Assembly (NCBI GenBank): GCA_002296965.1
Contig: DBIW01000036.1
Span: 107,882 to 171,881 of the forward strand
Direction of reading: 5' to 3'
Length of the DNA: 64,000 nucleotides
Origin: Treponema sp. UBA792
GTDB lineage: Bacteria; Spirochaetota; Spirochaetia; Treponematales; Treponemataceae
Made by a program: the position numbers and the translations under genes
Notes under the pieces: generated by a model
What the model was told of the DNA's origin: nothing
Seen by the model: the letters and a program-made list of their open reading frames with translations, nothing else
Databases searched by the model: none
Part shown: one piece after another, positions 17,461 to 25,948 of the stretch
Numbering within the stretch: the first letter of the stretch is position 1
Layout of the letters: the number at the start of each line of letters is the position of its first letter

Positions 17461-18111
17461 ATGGACGGCGCCGGGGTCTCAGGACTGGACGTTTCTTTCG
17501 GAAACCGGGTCATATTCAGGAATTTCAGCATCAGCTTCGCTCCGGGAACCGTGACCGGCCTTTCCGCGCCGTCCGGATCCGGCAAGACAACGCTGCTGAA
17601 CCATATCGCCGCGGCCTGCAGTTCCGTCTCTTATTCATTTCAGGAGCCGCGGCTGATAAGCCGGGCGACGGTCCTTGAGAATGTGATGATTCCGCTTGTG
17701 AACGTCATGGACAGGAGAAGCGCAATGCGCAGGGCGGAGCGGTATGCAAGCCTGATGGGGCTGGAAAAAGTCGGGAGCCGGCGGCCTGACAGCCTGAGCG
17801 GAGGCGAGAGGCAGCGTGTGTCGCTTGCGCGGGCGTTCGCCTTCCCCTCGCGGATTCTGCTGCTTGACGAGCCGTTCCAGTCGCAGGATGCGGACACAAG
17901 AAATGTGCTCATCCGTTCCATCCGCGCGCTGCTTGCGGAGGACCGCCGGACTGTTGTGCTTGTCTCCCACAGCCTCGAGGAGCTGCGGTGCCTGTGCACA
18001 AGGATAGTCACGCTTGGAGGCTCGCCGCTTTCTGTCATCGGCGATTCCCTGCGGCTTGAGGAAGTGAATTCTGGAACCTGTCCATGCGGCGGTTCAGTTC
18101 ATTGTAAATAA
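17461..18111 (+). CDS. Orphan ABC transporter ATP-binding protein
   Basis: 216 residues from the ATG at 17461, which has GGAAAAGCTGAG just upstream; an in-frame TTG lies at 17437. It has all ATPase motifs: APSGSGKTTLL, a Q-loop in YSFQEPRLISRATVLENV, LSGGERQRVSLARAFAF, ILLLDEPFQSQD and the switch His in LVSHSLEEL. The FQEPRL pattern resembles nitrate/sulfonate/thiamine importer ATPases (SsuB, TauB, ThiQ). No matching permease or binding protein is adjacent, so its partner is elsewhere or it uses the neighbouring membrane proteins. The tail is Cys-rich (GTCPCGGSVHC). Confidence 0.85.
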   Translation: MDGAGVSGLDVSFGNRVIFRNFSISFAPGTVTGLSAPSGSGKTTLLNHIAAACSSVSYSFQEPRLISRATVLENVMIPLVNVMDRRSAMRRAERYASLMGLEKVGSRRPDSLSGGERQRVSLARAFAFPSRILLLDEPFQSQDADTRNVLIRSIRALLAEDRRTVVLVSHSLEELRCLCTRIVTLGGSPLSVIGDSLRLEEVNSGTCPCGGSVHCK

Positions 18112-18130
18112 TGGCGGAATCAACTATAAT
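18102..18130 (+). promoter_or_regulatory. Sigma-70-type promoter for the phosphoribosyltransferase gene
   Basis: TTGTAA at 18102-18107, a 17-base spacer and a perfect TATAAT at 18125-18130. The -35 overlaps the last codons of the upstream ABC ATPase. The start of transcription would be near 18137, just before or within the ribosome binding site of the gene at 18148. Confidence 0.6.
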
Positions 18131-18147
18131 CAGGCGAGGATAAATTT

Positions 18148-18768
18148 ATGATAAAAGAATTTCTTGAGTACAAGACGGTGCGCAACAATGCACTTAAGGT
18201 CGCGCACAGAATTTACAGCGACGGTTTCATTCCTGACGTGATCTATTCATCACTGCGCGGCGGCGCGTATATGGCCAACGTGATCAGCGAATATTTCAAG
18301 ATTCTGAGCGCGAAGGAGAAATTCCATCCGGTCCTGTATGCCGGCGTGGTCGCCCGCTCTTATTCCGACATAGCGAAGCACACCAGGGTTTTCATCGACG
18401 GATGGACATATCCTCCGGAGAATCTGCGTCCAGGCGACAAGATTCTCCTTGTGGACGATATCTTCGATTCGGGGCGCACGATAAACTGTCTTGTGGAGAC
18501 TCTCATGGACAGCCGCGGAATCCCCAGGGAAGACATAAAGGTCGTAGTCCATGACTACAAGTATTTCACATATTACGAGAGTCAGCTTCCTGTGCAGCCG
18601 GATTACTGGTGCCGGAAATTCGAGATAAGCGGACCGGAGGAGAACAGGTGGATCCATTACATGAGCCACGAGCTTGTCGGGCTTACCGGTGCGGAGCTGG
18701 AGAAATACTACTATGACGATGACCCCGCTCTCAGGGATATACTCTCCCCTTATTTAGGTGATAAATGA
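18148..18768 (+). CDS. Purine-type phosphoribosyltransferase
   Basis: The protein has 206 residues. It contains the PRPP-binding loop KILLVDDIFDSGRTINCLVE, the diagnostic signature of type I phosphoribosyltransferases, and a YSSLRGGAYMANVISEYF loop near residues 30-50. Overall it resembles xanthine/hypoxanthine-guanine phosphoribosyltransferases, although the hood region that sets base specificity (residues about 155-180, PDYWCRKFEI) is not one I can assign. It is presumably cytoplasmic purine salvage. It has its own promoter and a GAGGA ribosome binding site. The next gene overlaps its stop by 4 bases. Confidence 0.8.
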   Translation: MIKEFLEYKTVRNNALKVAHRIYSDGFIPDVIYSSLRGGAYMANVISEYFKILSAKEKFHPVLYAGVVARSYSDIAKHTRVFIDGWTYPPENLRPGDKILLVDDIFDSGRTINCLVETLMDSRGIPREDIKVVVHDYKYFTYYESQLPVQPDYWCRKFEISGPEENRWIHYMSHELVGLTGAELEKYYYDDDPALRDILSPYLGDK

Positions 18769-20864
18769 GTCTCAGAAGAAGAATTCTGCCGGTGCTGGCG
18801 GCGTTTTCCGTGATCTCCGCGCTCTTCTCCGCGGAGCCGGTTCTGCTGAGTCCGGTTCCGGGCGAGTGGTCCAATCCGCAGATGCTTGTGATTGACGGTG
18901 ACGACAGCAGCTTCTATACATACTCCACTAACGGCTCCGATCCGCTTGTGTCGGGATTCGCCTATGACGGTCCCGTCCTTCTTGCTGCTGAGGGCGATGT
19001 CGTGCTGCGTGTCGCCAAATTTGAGGACGGAAGGACTTGGGAGACAGAAGTCCGCTACAGCGTTGTTCCGGACGGCGGAAAGGAGCCTTATTCCGGGTTC
19101 ATCGGGTCGTTCTCCGGCAGCGGAATGATGAGCTACACTGCGGGAACGGAATTCAGCTTTCCTGAGCCGCTTGAATACAGCTTCGGCATGCCGCCTGACT
19201 CGTTTGTCTCCGGCGGCACGGTCTCATGTTCTGAGAAGAACATGATCTCACGCTATGTCCCGTGCACCGTTCTCGACAGGAATTCCGGCAGGAGATGGCG
19301 TTTCATGATAAGCATGATTCCCCGTGAGGCCGGCGTCTACACGAGGAGATCCGTGCCTTTTACGGTGACTGACTGGAATCTGGTCACGTTCACAGATCCC
19401 GGACTGATATACAGGATAGATTCCGGCTACTGGCAGCAGCCGGATGCTCCGGTCGTCCTGGACAGGACATCCAGCCACATGGTCTCATGGCAGAGCGTGG
19501 CATACGAGCCCGGAAATCCGGTGGAATTCTTCGTCCTTCCTCCCAAGCCTTCCGTAAAAGGGAAGCCGATGGAGGGAGGAGGCACTCTGTTCACCATTGA
19601 CGGTGATGACTCTTATATGATGCGGACCGCCGGGGCAGGCGGCGACAGCGGGCTTTACAAGGAGATAGGCGCGGACACCTTTTACGGCGACAGGACCGAG
19701 GGCGAGTTCAGGCTTGAGCTCTGCGTGAATTCCGTTCCTCAGGGGACGGTGACGGTTCCTTATTCAGTTGACAAGAGGCCTCCGCCTGCGCCTGGTATCG
19801 TTTCGGATGCCAAGTCGTTCTATTCAAGACGGCAGGTCGCGGTTTCCGTCACCGGTGACGGAAAATCGGATCTGTTCTATGCGGTTGACGGGCCTTTCCT
19901 TCTTGATGCCGGAGCCGAGAAGGTATATACGCCGGAAAGTCCGGAGCTCATGAGATTCGCCGAATCCGGATACAGGCGGGCTGTCGGCGGAAGGGTCAGG
20001 CTTACGCTTGATCCGGGAACAGGCGGGGCTGTTTTTTACCGTGTAAGGGCATATTCATCGGCCGGAGGAAACACTGGACGTGTCTCTGCCTATAGCGTGA
20101 TAATAGATCAGTACAACTACTATTTTGACAGCAGTTCCGGCTCGGATATTGAGGACGGAACGGCGGAGCATCCGTACAGGAATTTCAGCGATTGTGTCGC
20201 CTCCGTGAATGCCGGACGTTCCGCCTGCCTCAGGATAAGGGGCAGCGTGCAGATGCCGGAGGGGAAAACCGTTCTGCTGTCAAACTGCTCCGTGATTGGA
20301 ACGGACGGAGCCTGCCTGGTTTTTCCAGCCGGAGGCTCGCTTGTCATAAAGAGCGCGGGACTTTCGATGGAGGACTGCCGGATTTCCGCGGAGGGCGGCG
20401 CGTCCGGAGCTTCCGTGGCTCCTGTCCTGAAGCTTGAGAAGTCGGTTCTTGACATGAGGAACTGTGAGGTCACGGCGGATTCTGACGGCAGCGCGCTGTT
20501 CGTCGAGGCATATTCCTCCGTGGTGGACATCTCAGGCTCCGTGATCTCGGTGGCGTCACAGTCCTATGCGTCCGCGGTGTCATCCGTGAATTCCCGGATT
20601 TCGGTCGTGAATTCAGCCGTAGCCGTATCTTCAAGGACGGCTGTCGCCCTGTCCGCCACAGGAGGCGCGTTGTCGCTTTCAGGAAATACGATGCGGATAG
20701 CCGGAAGCATAGGGCGCATCGCCGAGCTTTTCGGAGTCGAGGCCGATATTGACGGGAACACTTTCAGCGCGGAATTTGAAGCTGAACGTGCCGGTGTCGT
20801 GCCTGTGCATGCCGACGGGAACACGGTCCTGAAGGAGGGGAAGAACAGTGTCTATGGATTCTGA
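18765..20864 (+). CDS. Large secreted protein with sugar-enzyme-type beta domains and a beta-helix
   Basis: The protein has 699 residues. A signal peptide is present (LPVLAAFSVISALFSA). Residues about 25-110 resemble the chitobiase/beta-hexosaminidase C-terminal-type domain (YTYSTNGSDPLVSG, AEGDVVLRVAKFEDG). Similar modules recur at about 210-330 and 340-445. From about 450 (YYFDSSSGSDIEDGTAEHPY) to the end the sequence is a right-handed parallel beta helix of the DUF1565/pectate-lyase-like type, with repeated VVDISGSVISV and ISVVNSAVAV turns. No catalytic residues are recognisable. It may bind polysaccharide or act as a surface adhesin. Confidence 0.75.
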   Translation: MSLRRRILPVLAAFSVISALFSAEPVLLSPVPGEWSNPQMLVIDGDDSSFYTYSTNGSDPLVSGFAYDGPVLLAAEGDVVLRVAKFEDGRTWETEVRYSVVPDGGKEPYSGFIGSFSGSGMMSYTAGTEFSFPEPLEYSFGMPPDSFVSGGTVSCSEKNMISRYVPCTVLDRNSGRRWRFMISMIPREAGVYTRRSVPFTVTDWNLVTFTDPGLIYRIDSGYWQQPDAPVVLDRTSSHMVSWQSVAYEPGNPVEFFVLPPKPSVKGKPMEGGGTLFTIDGDDSYMMRTAGAGGDSGLYKEIGADTFYGDRTEGEFRLELCVNSVPQGTVTVPYSVDKRPPPAPGIVSDAKSFYSRRQVAVSVTGDGKSDLFYAVDGPFLLDAGAEKVYTPESPELMRFAESGYRRAVGGRVRLTLDPGTGGAVFYRVRAYSSAGGNTGRVSAYSVIIDQYNYYFDSSSGSDIEDGTAEHPYRNFSDCVASVNAGRSACLRIRGSVQMPEGKTVLLSNCSVIGTDGACLVFPAGGSLVIKSAGLSMEDCRISAEGGASGASVAPVLKLEKSVLDMRNCEVTADSDGSALFVEAYSSVVDISGSVISVASQSYASAVSSVNSRISVVNSAVAVSSRTAVALSATGGALSLSGNTMRIAGSIGRIAELFGVEADIDGNTFSAEFEAERAGVVPVHADGNTVLKEGKNSVYGF

Positions 20865-21471
20865 GCATTCTGATGACACGGCCGGCCGGACTGTCCTCAT
20901 GGTCGGATTCGACGAGGCCGGCCGGGGTTCTCTGGCGGGGCCTGTGGTCGCGGCTGCGGTCATCCTGCCTCCTGATTTTCCTGTGGAGATTCTGGATGAC
21001 TCGAAACGTCTGTCTCCACGGAAAAGGGAGGCGGCGCAGTCTGTAATCAGAAGCCGTGCCTGCTGGGGAATAGGATCAGCCGACCACCGGACGATAGACC
21101 GCGTGAACATACTTGAGGCCACTATGCTTGCCATGAGAGACGCATTTGATGATATGTCCGGAAAATTCGGAGAATGGGCTTCGGAGAACGGTCTTGCCGG
21201 AGCCGTTATGCGCGGAATGACGGACGGAACAAGATGCCCGGACGTTCCTGTGGAATGTCATGCGGAGCCGCGCGCCGATGGGAAATATCCCGCGGTTATG
21301 GCCGCAAGCATCCTTGCGAAGACATACAGGGATGCGCTTATGGCCGAATATGACAGGCTGTATCCGGAATACGGCTATGCCGGGCACAAGGGCTATCCGA
21401 CCAGAGGCCACATCGCCGTCTGCCGGAGACTTGGACCGTCCCCGATACAGCGGCTTACTTTCAGGTATTGA
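20848..21471 (+). CDS. rnhB: Ribonuclease HII
   Basis: 207 residues from the GTG at 20848, which has GGAGGGG seven bases upstream; an ATG two codons later is poorly spaced. Motifs are VGFDEAGRGSLAGPVVAAAV (Asp and Glu bind metal), ILDDSKRLSPRKRE, a GIGSADHRTIDRVNILEAT segment and AASILAKTYRD. It removes RNA primers and misincorporated ribonucleotides from DNA. It overlaps the 3' end of the beta-helix gene by 17 bases and ends 5 bases from the convergent PUR gene. Confidence 0.95.
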   Translation: MSMDSEHSDDTAGRTVLMVGFDEAGRGSLAGPVVAAAVILPPDFPVEILDDSKRLSPRKREAAQSVIRSRACWGIGSADHRTIDRVNILEATMLAMRDAFDDMSGKFGEWASENGLAGAVMRGMTDGTRCPDVPVECHAEPRADGKYPAVMAASILAKTYRDALMAEYDRLYPEYGYAGHKGYPTRGHIAVCRRLGPSPIQRLTFRY

Positions 21472-21476
21472 GCGTA

Positions 21477-21893
21477 TTACAGATTCTCCTGCGGGGCGCC
21501 GCCGGAGGAGTCCGTCTGAGAGGCGGGACGCTTTGACACCACATGGATTCTTCCTGTGCGCTTTATCCCGTCGTCCTTTTTCTCTTCCTTCAGACGGTAG
21601 GTCTTCGCGCCGAATTTCGCCTCTTTCGCGGCCTTTTTCTCCCTTGCGAGCTTCTGCCTGTTTTTATGCTCCTTCTCTATGAAGGCGAGAGATTTCTCCA
21701 TCCCCTGAAGAAACTGCTGCATATCCTCTGAGAATACGGCGATCTGATGCCTGTCAAAATCGCTTCCGTCGCGGCTTTTGCTTTCGACAATCTGCAGAAA
21801 CATATCGCCTGTGCGGTTTTCCTTTACATTGAAGAAATATGAGCGGTTGTCCAGATAAATCTGGGTCGTGAAAAGTTCTCCTCTGGCTCCCAT
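21477..21893 (-). CDS. PUR-domain nucleic-acid-binding protein (spirochaete BpuR-like)
   Basis: 138 residues from the ATG at 21893, which has AAAAGGAG seven bases upstream. A longer reading to 22175 exists, but its extra part lacks coding character. Residues about 1-75 form a PUR repeat (GELFTTQIYLDNRSYFFNVK, GDMFLQIVESKSRD, QIAVFSEDMQQFLQGMEKSL). The remainder is a Lys/Glu-rich basic tail (LAREKKAAKEAKFG). PUR proteins bind single-stranded DNA and RNA; the Borrelia homologue BpuR is known to bind nucleic acid and repress translation. It probably acts as a global RNA- or DNA-binding regulator. Confidence 0.85.
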   Translation of the reverse strand: MGARGELFTTQIYLDNRSYFFNVKENRTGDMFLQIVESKSRDGSDFDRHQIAVFSEDMQQFLQGMEKSLAFIEKEHKNRQKLAREKKAAKEAKFGAKTYRLKEEKKDDGIKRTGRIHVVSKRPASQTDSSGGAPQENL

Positions 21894-21996
21894 TTTCGGC
21901 TCCTTTTGCAGGGAAAGAAACAGAATCGGCTTTTCCTTCCCTTGAAATTTTGTGGATATGGAGGAAAATACCACAATGCGGCGAGATTTGCAAGCG

Positions 21997-23091
21997 TCAG
22001 AATTCGTATGTGTATTTTCCGCTGAGCGCGAGCATCGCGAACATATAAAGGCAGTTGTCGTAGTAGCGGCGGCAGCCCTTCCTTGTGGGCGTGTTCCAGA
22101 ATCTGCGGACGATTTTTTCTGCGGCTTCCGCTGCTTTCTCCGAGCAGGCGGGGGTCGTCTGGGCGAGGGCCGCAAGAAGGCCGACGGGATGCAGAGCCTT
22201 CTCGCCGAGCGGAGTTCCGTCCGTCCTGTACTTCATGAAATTCTCCGTCGGGATGTCCGCGAAGAATTCCACCAGTCTATCCGCGTGTTCCGACAGCCCG
22301 GCGTTCTTTCCGAACCACAGCGCGTCAAGCCCGATGTTCGCGCCTGTCCTGTAGGAGTCGCTGTAGAAGTCCCCGTGACCTTCCGGCGGGCCCTTGTGCT
22401 CAGGCTTCCCGTCGAAGCCGGCGTATTCGGGAGACATTCCCGTTTCGGAGCTGCATGATTTTACAAGATATTTTCTGCTTGCGTTTTCGGCCCGGCTCCA
22501 GAAATCCCTGTCGCCCTCATCGGCCTTCATGGAGAAAATCCTGTAGAAATGCATAAGATGATATGACGGATCTGAGAACCCGCAGCCCGGAACGAACCTT
22601 ATCAGCGCGGAGTCCGCCGTCCACATGGGAATCTCCGAGTGTATGCAGGCGCGTAGAATTTTTCTTGCCCATTCTGAATATCTGAATATTCCGTCCCTGT
22701 CGCCCCATCTTTCGGAGGCGAAGAGCAGCGCCGCCGCGAAGAATTCCTCTCCGTCCGGAGCCGGTCCCCAGGCGTTCTTCTTTCCGTCCGGAGCGACCGA
22801 CCATGCGAAGTAGCCTTTCATCGGGCCTTCGTCCATGTACATGAATTCCACGGCGAATTTCCACAGCCGGTCAAAGTAATCCTGCCTGTCCATCATGACG
22901 GACATCATCATTCCGTATGATATTCCTTCCGTCCTGGCGTCGCAGTTTCCCGTGTCCATAAGGTAGCCGCTGCCGTCCGGCCCGTCAAAATAGAACCGGT
23001 CTGGTCCCTCGAATATGTCATGGAATGCGCCGTCCACACGATCCGTGATTTCCTTTTCGGAAAATCCGTAGTCAAGAAATGTGTTTTTCAT
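21997..23091 (-). CDS. Glycoside hydrolase family 8, reducing-end xylose-releasing exo-oligoxylanase type
   Basis: The protein has 364 residues and no signal peptide, so it should act in the cytoplasm. The GH8 general acid Glu 55 sits in DARTEGISYGMMM. The catalytic base Asp lies in FYSDSYRTGANIGLDALWFG, and further family marks are YFAWSVAPDGK and SDPSYHLMHFYRIF. The order and motifs match reducing-end exo-oligoxylanases (Rex), which remove xylose from imported xylo-oligosaccharides. It lies 60 bases downstream of the response regulator gene on the same strand, and beside a sugar-sensing kinase, which supports a role in xylan degradation. Confidence 0.88.
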   Translation of the reverse strand: MKNTFLDYGFSEKEITDRVDGAFHDIFEGPDRFYFDGPDGSGYLMDTGNCDARTEGISYGMMMSVMMDRQDYFDRLWKFAVEFMYMDEGPMKGYFAWSVAPDGKKNAWGPAPDGEEFFAAALLFASERWGDRDGIFRYSEWARKILRACIHSEIPMWTADSALIRFVPGCGFSDPSYHLMHFYRIFSMKADEGDRDFWSRAENASRKYLVKSCSSETGMSPEYAGFDGKPEHKGPPEGHGDFYSDSYRTGANIGLDALWFGKNAGLSEHADRLVEFFADIPTENFMKYRTDGTPLGEKALHPVGLLAALAQTTPACSEKAAEAAEKIVRRFWNTPTRKGCRRYYDNCLYMFAMLALSGKYTYEF

Positions 23092-23151
23092 GGAGATGAA
23101 GTATACATATATCGGCGCGGCTCAGAATCGGGCTTTTTCCTTAAAAGAGGC

Positions 23152-23805
23152 TCAGTGTGATGTCCACTCGATCGCCATCTGCCTGAGCTCAGCCGAGGAG
23201 CCGCAGTGCAGCTTGACCTTGATGTTCTCCTTGTGGGTGTCGATTGTCTTTATGCTGAGATTCAGTTTTGATGCTATCTCCACGGTTCCGAGCCCTTTGC
23301 CTATAAGCGTGAAAATCTGCAGCTGCCGGTCGGACAGCGTCGATATTGTGTCGAACGGTTCCTCCCTCTGCCCGGAATTCTTCTTCGATTTCGAGAGCTC
23401 CTTTATCCTTTCCTGCTCGTTCCGGCTCAGATATATCTTTCCCTGCATTACGGTCTGAATCGCGTTTATCACCTGGGTCTCGGCCTCAGCCTTCATTATG
23501 TAGCCTTTTGCCCCTGCCTTGATCGCGCGCTCGGCGTAGAAACGCTCGTCATGCATGGAAAGCACAAGGACTTTCGTCTCCGGCTCGGAGACAAGGATGT
23601 CCTTTATGAGCTCAAGCCCGTCCTCCTGTCCCAGGTTCAGATCTACAATCGCAAGATCCGGTTTGAGCCGCGGAAGAAGCTCCAGCGCCTCGTTCCTGTT
23701 CTTTGCGGTTCCTGTGACTCTGTATATTTCCTGAGTCTCAATCAGCTGGGCGAGCCCGCGGCTGAACAGAGGGTGGTCGTCTATTATAAAAACTGTAAAT
23801 ACCAT
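23152..23805 (-). CDS. NarL/LuxR-family response regulator
   Basis: The protein has 217 residues. The receiver domain (1-120) has the acidic pocket IIDDHPLFSRGL, the phospho-acceptor Asp 55 in LAIVDLNLGQEDG and the Lys in GAKGYIMK. The C-terminal helix-turn-helix is LuxR type (LSDRQLQIFTLIGKGLGTVE, ASKLNLSIKTIDTHKENIK). It is divergent from the hybrid LacI-sensor kinase at 23852, 46 bases apart, and upstream of GH8. It is the likely partner of that HisKA_3 kinase, since NarL-type regulators pair with this kinase class. No Shine-Dalgarno is visible at its ATG. Confidence 0.92.
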   Translation of the reverse strand: MVFTVFIIDDHPLFSRGLAQLIETQEIYRVTGTAKNRNEALELLPRLKPDLAIVDLNLGQEDGLELIKDILVSEPETKVLVLSMHDERFYAERAIKAGAKGYIMKAEAETQVINAIQTVMQGKIYLSRNEQERIKELSKSKKNSGQREEPFDTISTLSDRQLQIFTLIGKGLGTVEIASKLNLSIKTIDTHKENIKVKLHCGSSAELRQMAIEWTSH

Positions 23806-23851
23806 AAGGGAATCATACCATATTATCCGTTAAAATGATATATTCTTTTTT

Positions 23852-25948
23852 ATGCGAATAGGACTTGTTGTCAATATACTTGACGAGGAATATCAGATTT
23901 CGGTTTTCAGGGGAGCCTCCGGGCGGGCTGCGGAGAAGGGGATTGAGCTGATCTGTTTTCAGCAGGAGGGGCCGGGACTCAGGGAGGACTCGTTCCTCTC
24001 GTCATTTCCGGAAAGGGAATTTTTCGGCCTGGACGGAATAATCCTCCTTTCCTCCGTCCTGTGCGACGGCTGTGACATGAACGTCAAGTCGGACATCGAC
24101 AGAATCTGGAGGAACATCCCCGTCGTGTCCGTGGGGCAGGCGATAGGCGGAATTCCGTCCCTGGTCATAAGATCCCGCGGATCCATGCGCAGTCTGGTCG
24201 AGCATCTGATTCTGCACCATTCATACAGAAAATTTGTGTTCATAGGCGGGGCGAGCAGGCATCACGATACGGTTGAGCGTGAGCAGGTTTTTGTGGACAC
24301 GGTTGAATCGTTCCGCGGCAGTTTTCCGGATCTTGATTATACGATAAGAAGGGGCGATTTCACCGAGAATTCAGCCGTGAGGGAGATGACCCGGTATATA
24401 GAGGAGGGAAACGGCCGTGTGGATGCGGTTGTCTGCGCCAACGACAATATGGCTATCGGCGTATACAAGGTCCTCAAGATGAAGTACGGCGGCGGCTTCG
24501 GTGAATGTGCGATAACCGGATTTGACGACATTCCACAGGCGGAACTTGAGATTCCGCCCCTTACCACAATCCGCCAGCCGATAGAGGAAATGGGCGCGTT
24601 CGCGGTGGATGCCATAGAGCGGATTCTGTCCGGAGGAACGGAGCCGGAGGTCTCGTTTTTCGATGCCAGGCTGGTTCTGCGCGGCTCCTGCGGCTGTTCC
24701 CCTTCCGGCGTGGACGGCAGGAATCTCTCCGAGAGGCAGGTCAGCAATATCCTTTACAAGTATCTGCGTTCGGAGGAGATACTGAGGATGGTCACGCGTA
24801 CGGTTCAGGAGTTCAACATCGCGAATTCATTTGATCTTCTGAGCTGGTATCTCAGGTCGAATCTTGAGCTTCTTGATGTCCGGACATTTATCCTGCTGGA
24901 ATTTGAGCGCCACGCACCGGAAGTCAGGGTCCGGGATGTGGGAATCCGTCCCCTTTTTCTGATGAGGAACGGCGTCCGTCTGGAGAGCCATGAGAGGAAC
25001 GGCTCCGTTCCTGCGGCGGAATTCTTCCCTTCAGTATTCGGCGGCGGGAATTCCGTCGGGACCTCCTGCGTATGCAAATTTCTGGCGTCCGGCGATGAGA
25101 TGATAGGATGCGTCGTGTACGAGGCGCGGAACGAGCTTCATCCGTATATGTGCTCCATGATCGCAAGCCTTGCCCAGACGCTTGACCGCCTGAATTCTTT
25201 TGAGGAGAAGAAGCGCAGGTCGGAATATCTTGAGAGCGAGGTGAGCAAGCGCACAAAGGAGCTTATGGATGCCAACGCCAGACGGATAGAGGTTGAGGCT
25301 CAGGTTCTCCGGATAAGCGAGCTGGAGCGCCAGAGGTTCAGCACCGATCTTCATGACGATATATGCCAGAGGCTTGCGGGAATCTCGATGCTGTGCAGAA
25401 GCTATTCTGCCGGCGACGCTCCTGTCGGAAAGGAGCAGATGGCGGAGCTTGCGTCTCTTATTTCGGAGACGCTGCAGTGCACAAGGCAGTATGCGCACGA
25501 CTCATATCCTGTGGAGCTTGAGAGCCTGGGGATGAACCGCAGCCTCAGCAACCTGTGCAATTCCTTCTCCCGGCAGTCCGGAATAAGATGCGTATATGAA
25601 TGGGATATGACTACAAGACATTACTTTGACAAGATGCAGAAGCTGAATATTTTCAGGATAATCCAGGAGGCGCTGCACAATGTGATGAAACATGCGCAGG
25701 CCACAGAGGTCATTGTCTCCATAAGGGAGACTTCCGGCGGTGTGGTCATAAAGGTAAGCGACAACGGCTGCGGGCTTGGCGAGGGCGGAGAGCCGGATAA
25801 GGACGGAATTCAAGGAAAGAAGGGGCTGGGACTGTCGTCTATGCAGTACCGCGCGGATCAGATCGGAGCCACGTTCGAGATATATTGGAACCATCCGAGC
25901 GGCACTTGCGTGGAGCTGGTTCTTCCTCAGAATTCCGCTCTTTCCTGA
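23852..25948 (+). CDS. Cytoplasmic hybrid sensor kinase: LacI-type sugar-binding domain fused to HisKA_3 histidine kinase
   Basis: The protein has 698 residues and no signal peptide or membrane segment. Residues about 1-285 are a LacI/periplasmic-binding fold without a DNA-binding helix-turn-helix: it starts directly at the first strand MRIGLVVNILDEEYQISVF and includes VDAVVCANDNMAIGVYKVLK and ITGFDDIPQAE. A GAF-like region (about 330-450) and a short coiled coil follow. The kinase has the His about residue 500 in RFSTDLHDDICQRLAGI, the N-box EALHNVMKHAQA, and VSDNGCGLGE with GLGLSSMQYRA. It probably senses intracellular sugar and phosphorylates the divergent regulator. Its end overlaps the convergent TPR gene by 22 bases. 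No ribosome binding site is visible. Confidence 0.88.
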   Translation: MRIGLVVNILDEEYQISVFRGASGRAAEKGIELICFQQEGPGLREDSFLSSFPEREFFGLDGIILLSSVLCDGCDMNVKSDIDRIWRNIPVVSVGQAIGGIPSLVIRSRGSMRSLVEHLILHHSYRKFVFIGGASRHHDTVEREQVFVDTVESFRGSFPDLDYTIRRGDFTENSAVREMTRYIEEGNGRVDAVVCANDNMAIGVYKVLKMKYGGGFGECAITGFDDIPQAELEIPPLTTIRQPIEEMGAFAVDAIERILSGGTEPEVSFFDARLVLRGSCGCSPSGVDGRNLSERQVSNILYKYLRSEEILRMVTRTVQEFNIANSFDLLSWYLRSNLELLDVRTFILLEFERHAPEVRVRDVGIRPLFLMRNGVRLESHERNGSVPAAEFFPSVFGGGNSVGTSCVCKFLASGDEMIGCVVYEARNELHPYMCSMIASLAQTLDRLNSFEEKKRRSEYLESEVSKRTKELMDANARRIEVEAQVLRISELERQRFSTDLHDDICQRLAGISMLCRSYSAGDAPVGKEQMAELASLISETLQCTRQYAHDSYPVELESLGMNRSLSNLCNSFSRQSGIRCVYEWDMTTRHYFDKMQKLNIFRIIQEALHNVMKHAQATEVIVSIRETSGGVVIKVSDNGCGLGEGGEPDKDGIQGKKGLGLSSMQYRADQIGATFEIYWNHPSGTCVELVLPQNSALS

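Noticed and set aside
21894..22175. Upstream extension of the PUR protein by 94 codons.
   Set aside because: The extra part is Arg/Pro/Ser/Thr-rich with no family similarity, lies over the neighbouring GH8 gene's 3' end, and a strong ribosome binding site precedes the internal ATG at 21893.
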